DNA of 64,000 nucleotides from UBA5189 sp040389445. Lineage in GTDB: Bacteria; Chloroflexota; Limnocylindria; Limnocylindrales; CSP1-4. Below the pieces are notes generated by a model. The model ran no database searches, had not been told where the DNA came from, and saw only the letters and a list, made by a program, of their open reading frames with translations. Numbering within the stretch: position 1 is the first letter of the stretch; each line of letters opens with the position of its first letter. This document shows positions 61,082 through 64,000 of this stretch, piece after piece. The stretch covers positions 1-64,000 of the forward strand of contig JAZJZX010000008.1 in the NCBI GenBank assembly GCA_040389445.1. Direction: 5' to 3'. Position numbers and translations under genes: made by a program.

Positions 61082-62613
61082 AACCGCGATCGCGCGGCCT
61101 GCCCGTGCTATCCGCCTTCATCGGATTGGGTGCGTTCCTCGGCATGGCGGCGCTCGGTGATCGCTCGCTGGAGGCCATCCTCGTCACGCTGGTCGCCTCA
61201 GGCGCCGCGGCGGCGATGGTGTTCCTCGTGGCCGAGCGGCCCGTGGCGGCGTTCGGGTTGCTGCTCGTGCTGGCTTCCGTCTCCAGCGTGGTCGTGGGGC
61301 TTCCCATCGGGCGCCTTCGGCTGGAACAGCCATCCATCGTCGCGGCCGTCGTCACGTTGTTCGCGATACGGGGGTGGCCGCGGCGTGCACAGCTGCGCCC
61401 GATGCTGCCGATCGTCGCCGCGTTCGCCGGCTACCTGGTCATCCTCACCCTCTCGTCGGTCCTGTACGCACCGAAGCCGCTCGTCAGCGCGCGACTGATC
61501 ATCTGGACGGCGCTCTCGATGGCGGGAGGGTTCGCCGTGTTCGCGTTGCTGCTGCGAAGCAGGGAGGAGCGCGTCGACGGGTGGTTCACCGCAGCCGGCG
61601 TTGGGCACGCCGTCATCGGGCTGGTCATTGCCGCCGCCTTTCTGGTGATCGGGCCTGTCGGAATCCCCGGGATGCAGACCAGCCCCGGCGAAGTTCCGAA
61701 GGTCGCGGGCCTGGCCTTCGAAGCAAATCTCTTCGCGAGCATGCTCGGCGCACTCGCGCCGTTTGCGCTCGACCGCTTCCGTTCGCAGCGAACGATCGCG
61801 ACGGCCATGCCCGTGATCGTGATTGTCGTGGGCCTCGGACTCGGGGTGACGCGGGGTGCCTATCTCGGTCTCGCCGTGGGCCTGCTGACGTATCTTGCGA
61901 TCATCGGCTACCGGAGCCGAGGGCGATCCGAAATCCTGGGCCTGATCCCTGTGATCGCCGTGGCCATGCTGCTGGCGCCGTCGATTGCTTCGGTCGCTTT
62001 GCCCGTCACCCGGGGTCCCGGGCTGGGCGGTCCGGGCCCGTCACCCGGTGCAAGTCTCCGGCCGGCCGAGACGCTCCGTCCGGGTGAGACCCTCAGGCCG
62101 GGTCAGACCCTTCGACCGGCTGAAACGTTGCGGCCGGGCGCAACTGATACCCCGGGCTCAACACCCAGACCGAGTCCAACTCCCGTTGCCGACACGTTCG
62201 CGTACCGGACGAACCGGATCCCCGTCGCCCTCCACGACCTCCAGTCGAGCCCGCTCATCGGACTCGGAGCCGCTTCGTACGGCCAGCGCCACGAGGTCAG
62301 GTACGCTCCGCCCGGCACTCCCGACTACATCGGGATCCTCGCCTTGGTGGCCGTCTATGAGTCCGGCATCCTGGGTGCCGCGGCCCTGGGCCTCGGCTTT
62401 GTCATGGCGCTGTGGATGTTCATCCGGATCAGCCGGGAGCGCTCCGGGCCCGGCGCAGCCTACGCGGCATCGATCGTCACGCTGCTCGTTGCGTATCAGG
62501 CCACGAACGCCCTCTTCTTCTCGATCAACTGGATCATCCTGGGGGCGGGCCTTGCGCTCGCGGCACGCTCAGCGAGTCGCACACGCCTGGATTCGGCCTC
62601 AGCCCGTGCCTGA
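61078..62613 (+). CDS. O-antigen ligase/polymerase family protein with repeat loop
   Basis: 511 residues, about 10-11 membrane helices. The large extracytoplasmic loop (about 305-390) begins with five 6-residue repeats LRPxxT (residues 327-356) and a Pro/Ser/Thr tail. It then holds the catalytic-region signature NRIPVALHDLQSSPLIGLGAAS; GVTRGAYLGLAVG precedes it. ATG overlaps the upstream glycosyltransferase stop by 4 nt. Probably polymerises or ligates the glycan made by its neighbours. Confidence 0.85.
   Translation: MKPRSRGLPVLSAFIGLGAFLGMAALGDRSLEAILVTLVASGAAAAMVFLVAERPVAAFGLLLVLASVSSVVVGLPIGRLRLEQPSIVAAVVTLFAIRGWPRRAQLRPMLPIVAAFAGYLVILTLSSVLYAPKPLVSARLIIWTALSMAGGFAVFALLLRSREERVDGWFTAAGVGHAVIGLVIAAAFLVIGPVGIPGMQTSPGEVPKVAGLAFEANLFASMLGALAPFALDRFRSQRTIATAMPVIVIVVGLGLGVTRGAYLGLAVGLLTYLAIIGYRSRGRSEILGLIPVIAVAMLLAPSIASVALPVTRGPGLGGPGPSPGASLRPAETLRPGETLRPGQTLRPAETLRPGATDTPGSTPRPSPTPVADTFAYRTNRIPVALHDLQSSPLIGLGAASYGQRHEVRYAPPGTPDYIGILALVAVYESGILGAAALGLGFVMALWMFIRISRERSGPGAAYAASIVTLLVAYQATNALFFSINWIILGAGLALAARSASRTRLDSASARA
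62056..62145 (+). repeat. In-frame 18-bp coding repeat, five copies
   Basis: Five 18-nt units encode LRPAET, LRPGET, LRPGQT, LRPAET and LRPGAT in the outer loop of the O-antigen-ligase-like protein. Third-position differences show the copies are old enough to have drifted while keeping the peptide. Confidence 0.85.
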
Positions 62614-63487
62614 AGGCGTCCCACCGTTGCCCGGCCCGACGACCGTGGTCGCGGTCGTCACGACATTTCACCCGGAGCCCGGCCTGGTGGATCGCCTCGG
62701 CCTGCTGCCGGGCCAGGTCAGCCGCATCCTGATCGTCGACAACGGTTCTCTCGAATCGGAGCAGGCTGAGATTCGAGCGCTCGCGGATCGAGCCGACTTC
62801 AGTGTCATCTGGAACGACACGAATGTCGGACTGGCGGCCGCGCTGAACCAGGGTCTCGGCTGGGCGTCCGCCCTTGGGGCCTCTTGGGTGCTGCTGCTCG
62901 ACCAGGACAGCGTGCCCGGGTCAGAAGTCGTTGCCGAAGCCGCCAGGGTTGTTGGGATCGTCCCGACGGGCCTTGTGGCGGCCCTCGGGTCCGGTATCGT
63001 GGGGCGAGACCACGGCGGATCGGCTGGCGATGCCGATTGGCGAGAGGAGCGGGCGGTCATCACCTCGGGCACCATCGTCTCCGTCGAGGCGTGGCGAAAA
63101 CTGGACGGGTTTCGACGGGACTTCTTCGTCGATTACGTTGATCTCGAGTTCTGCCTGCGCGCCCGGGCTGCCGGCTACCGAGTACTCCGCTCTCTCCGGC
63201 CCACCATTGAGCACGCCATCGGGCATCCAGAGCGGCACCGGCTTCTCTGGCGAACCGTGACGGCCACCAACCACAGCCGGCAACGCCGGTACGAGATCAC
63301 GAGGAACCGGATGGTCGTCTGGAGGACTTACTGGCGACGTGAGCCCGCGTTCGTGGCGTCCGATGGGGTGGGGTTCGTCAAGGAGCTCGTTAAGGTCGCG
63401 TTGTTCGAATCGGACCGGCGGGCGAAGCTTCAGGCGATCGCCACCGGGGTCAGGGACGCTTTCCGCCAGTCGCTCCAGCTGGGGTGA
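62606..63487 (+). CDS. Family 2 glycosyltransferase, rhamnosyltransferase-like
   Basis: 293 residues from GTG 62606, overlapping the upstream stop by 8 nt. TVVAVVTTFHPEPGLVDRL, ILIVDNGSLESEQ, VLLLDQDSVPG and the acceptor site FFVDYVDLEFCLRARAAGYR mark it as a WbbL/RfbN-like transferase. Completes a GT2-ligase-GT2 operon. Confidence 0.9.
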   Translation: MPEGVPPLPGPTTVVAVVTTFHPEPGLVDRLGLLPGQVSRILIVDNGSLESEQAEIRALADRADFSVIWNDTNVGLAAALNQGLGWASALGASWVLLLDQDSVPGSEVVAEAARVVGIVPTGLVAALGSGIVGRDHGGSAGDADWREERAVITSGTIVSVEAWRKLDGFRRDFFVDYVDLEFCLRARAAGYRVLRSLRPTIEHAIGHPERHRLLWRTVTATNHSRQRRYEITRNRMVVWRTYWRREPAFVASDGVGFVKELVKVALFESDRRAKLQAIATGVRDAFRQSLQLG

Positions 63488-63505
63488 GGTGCCGGAGGAG
63501 CGAGG

Positions 63506-64000
63506 CTAGCCTCGTGGAAGAAGCCATTCCAGTCCGGCCCCTTCGAGGGCCCGGAAGACGGCCTCGCGGGACAGGTCCGGGGTTATCGCGTCGGACCGTC
63601 GCACGCGGCGCTGGATTTCCAGGCCGAAGAGTTGTGACACCTCCCGATCGCTCCGCTTTCGCTTCGCCTGAATGGTCGCGCGACTGGCAAGCAGCTCGGA
63701 CCAGCCCCACAGGATGTCGTCAAGAGCGGCGGCCGCCGCGCCGGTCCGCGAATCGACCAGGATCCCGCCCGGATCGATCACGCCTGCGACAAGCCGCGCC
63801 AGTCGGCTCCGAATGGCGCTGTCGCGCCGATACAGCCGCACAGCTTCCGAGCCCAGACGGTGCCATGCGTCGGTCGCCCGCGACCTGGTAGGTGGTTTGC
63901 GGTAGGCGAACGCGTCGAAGCCTGGGACATGGAAGCGATCCGGAGACCCGAGGTTGTTGGCCATCTGGGCGCTCGCCTCGAGCAACAACACGGGAAGCAG
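63506..64000 (-). CDS. Partial gene cut by the window edge, unknown
   Basis: At least 164 C-terminal residues; the frame is open through the right edge. Mostly helical, rich in Arg and Ala (RATDAWHRLGSEAVRLYRRD, LASRATIQAKRKRSDREVS), with PGFDAFAYRKPP near the visible start. Convergent with the rhamnosyltransferase-like gene. It may be another glycan-locus protein, but no family was recognised. Confidence 0.55.
   Translation of the reverse strand: MLPVLLLEASAQMANNLGSPDRFHVPGFDAFAYRKPPTRSRATDAWHRLGSEAVRLYRRDSAIRSRLARLVAGVIDPGGILVDSRTGAAAAALDDILWGWSELLASRATIQAKRKRSDREVSQLFGLEIQRRVRRSDAITPDLSREAVFRALEGAGLEWLLPRG

Noticed and set aside
63501..63514. Perfect palindrome CGAGGCTAGCCTCG as a terminator
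   Set aside because: No loop and no T-run, and it includes the stop codon of the partial gene; could be chance in GC-rich DNA.

Overview
The window is very GC-rich (roughly two-thirds or more G+C), densely coding DNA with short intergenic gaps, many 1-8 nt gene overlaps and frequent GTG/TTG starts. It contains several lipoproteins and a run of ten N (26786-26795) typical of a scaffolded, probably metagenomic assembly. The gene mix (cobalamin riboswitch-btuFCD, LuxR/MalT-type ATPase regulators, a GcvT-like protein, paired phytoene-dehydrogenase-like flavoproteins, O-antigen-ligase/PMT-type polysaccharide genes) fits a high-GC Chloroflexota lineage such as Limnocylindria. A high-GC actinobacterium cannot be excluded from sequence alone. 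No rRNA, tRNA, CRISPR array, transposase or phage gene was seen.

Layout. 117-3735: polyamine-type ABC importer operon (minus) divergent from an XRE-cupin regulator, with matching palindromes before both. 3800-6737: mannose activation genes. 6867-10029: a SWIM-finger protein and a three-gene overlapping operon of secreted proteins. 10118-13222: cobalamin riboswitch and btuFCD. 13299-18721: lipoprotein, aminotransferase, GcvT-like protein and a GHKL ATPase. 18757-20143: two tandem VapBC-type toxin-antitoxin modules. 20322-25402: two paralogous FAD oxidoreductases and two lipoproteins. 25556-28403: a large LuxR regulator interrupted by the assembly gap. 28471-31664: small proteins, AI-2E-family permease and trpS. 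31884-35356: hom-thrC-thrB and a small membrane protein. 35359-37620: hydrolase, GNAT protein and a truncated AbiEi-like remnant.

37682-52693 is a co-oriented, nearly gapless run of 15 genes: lysC, birA, an ECF sigma factor with a membrane partner, accD, accA, a biotin-less AccB paralogue, accC, fabZ, a phosphoesterase, fabF, true accB, fabH, an O-antigen-ligase/TPR protein and fabG. It joins aspartate-family amino acid synthesis, biotin loading, malonyl-CoA synthesis and fatty-acid elongation to an envelope polymerase. 52816-64000 is an exopolysaccharide/envelope glycan region with four glycosyltransferases of GT4/GT2 type, a PMT-family transferase, a second O-antigen ligase and an operon of CitE-like, SGNH-like and methyltransferase genes that may decorate the glycan.

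Most notable: a full-length AccB paralogue whose biotinyl lysine is replaced by glycine, next to accC and in the same operon as a normal AccB (a bacterial analogue in principle of plant BADC proteins); repeated -10 boxes 6-9 nt before start codons, indicating leaderless transcription; palindromic operators at the polyamine locus and at both toxin-antitoxin promoters; a GHKL ATPase lacking its adenine-contacting aspartate; and a metzincin-like protein lacking its first zinc histidine.
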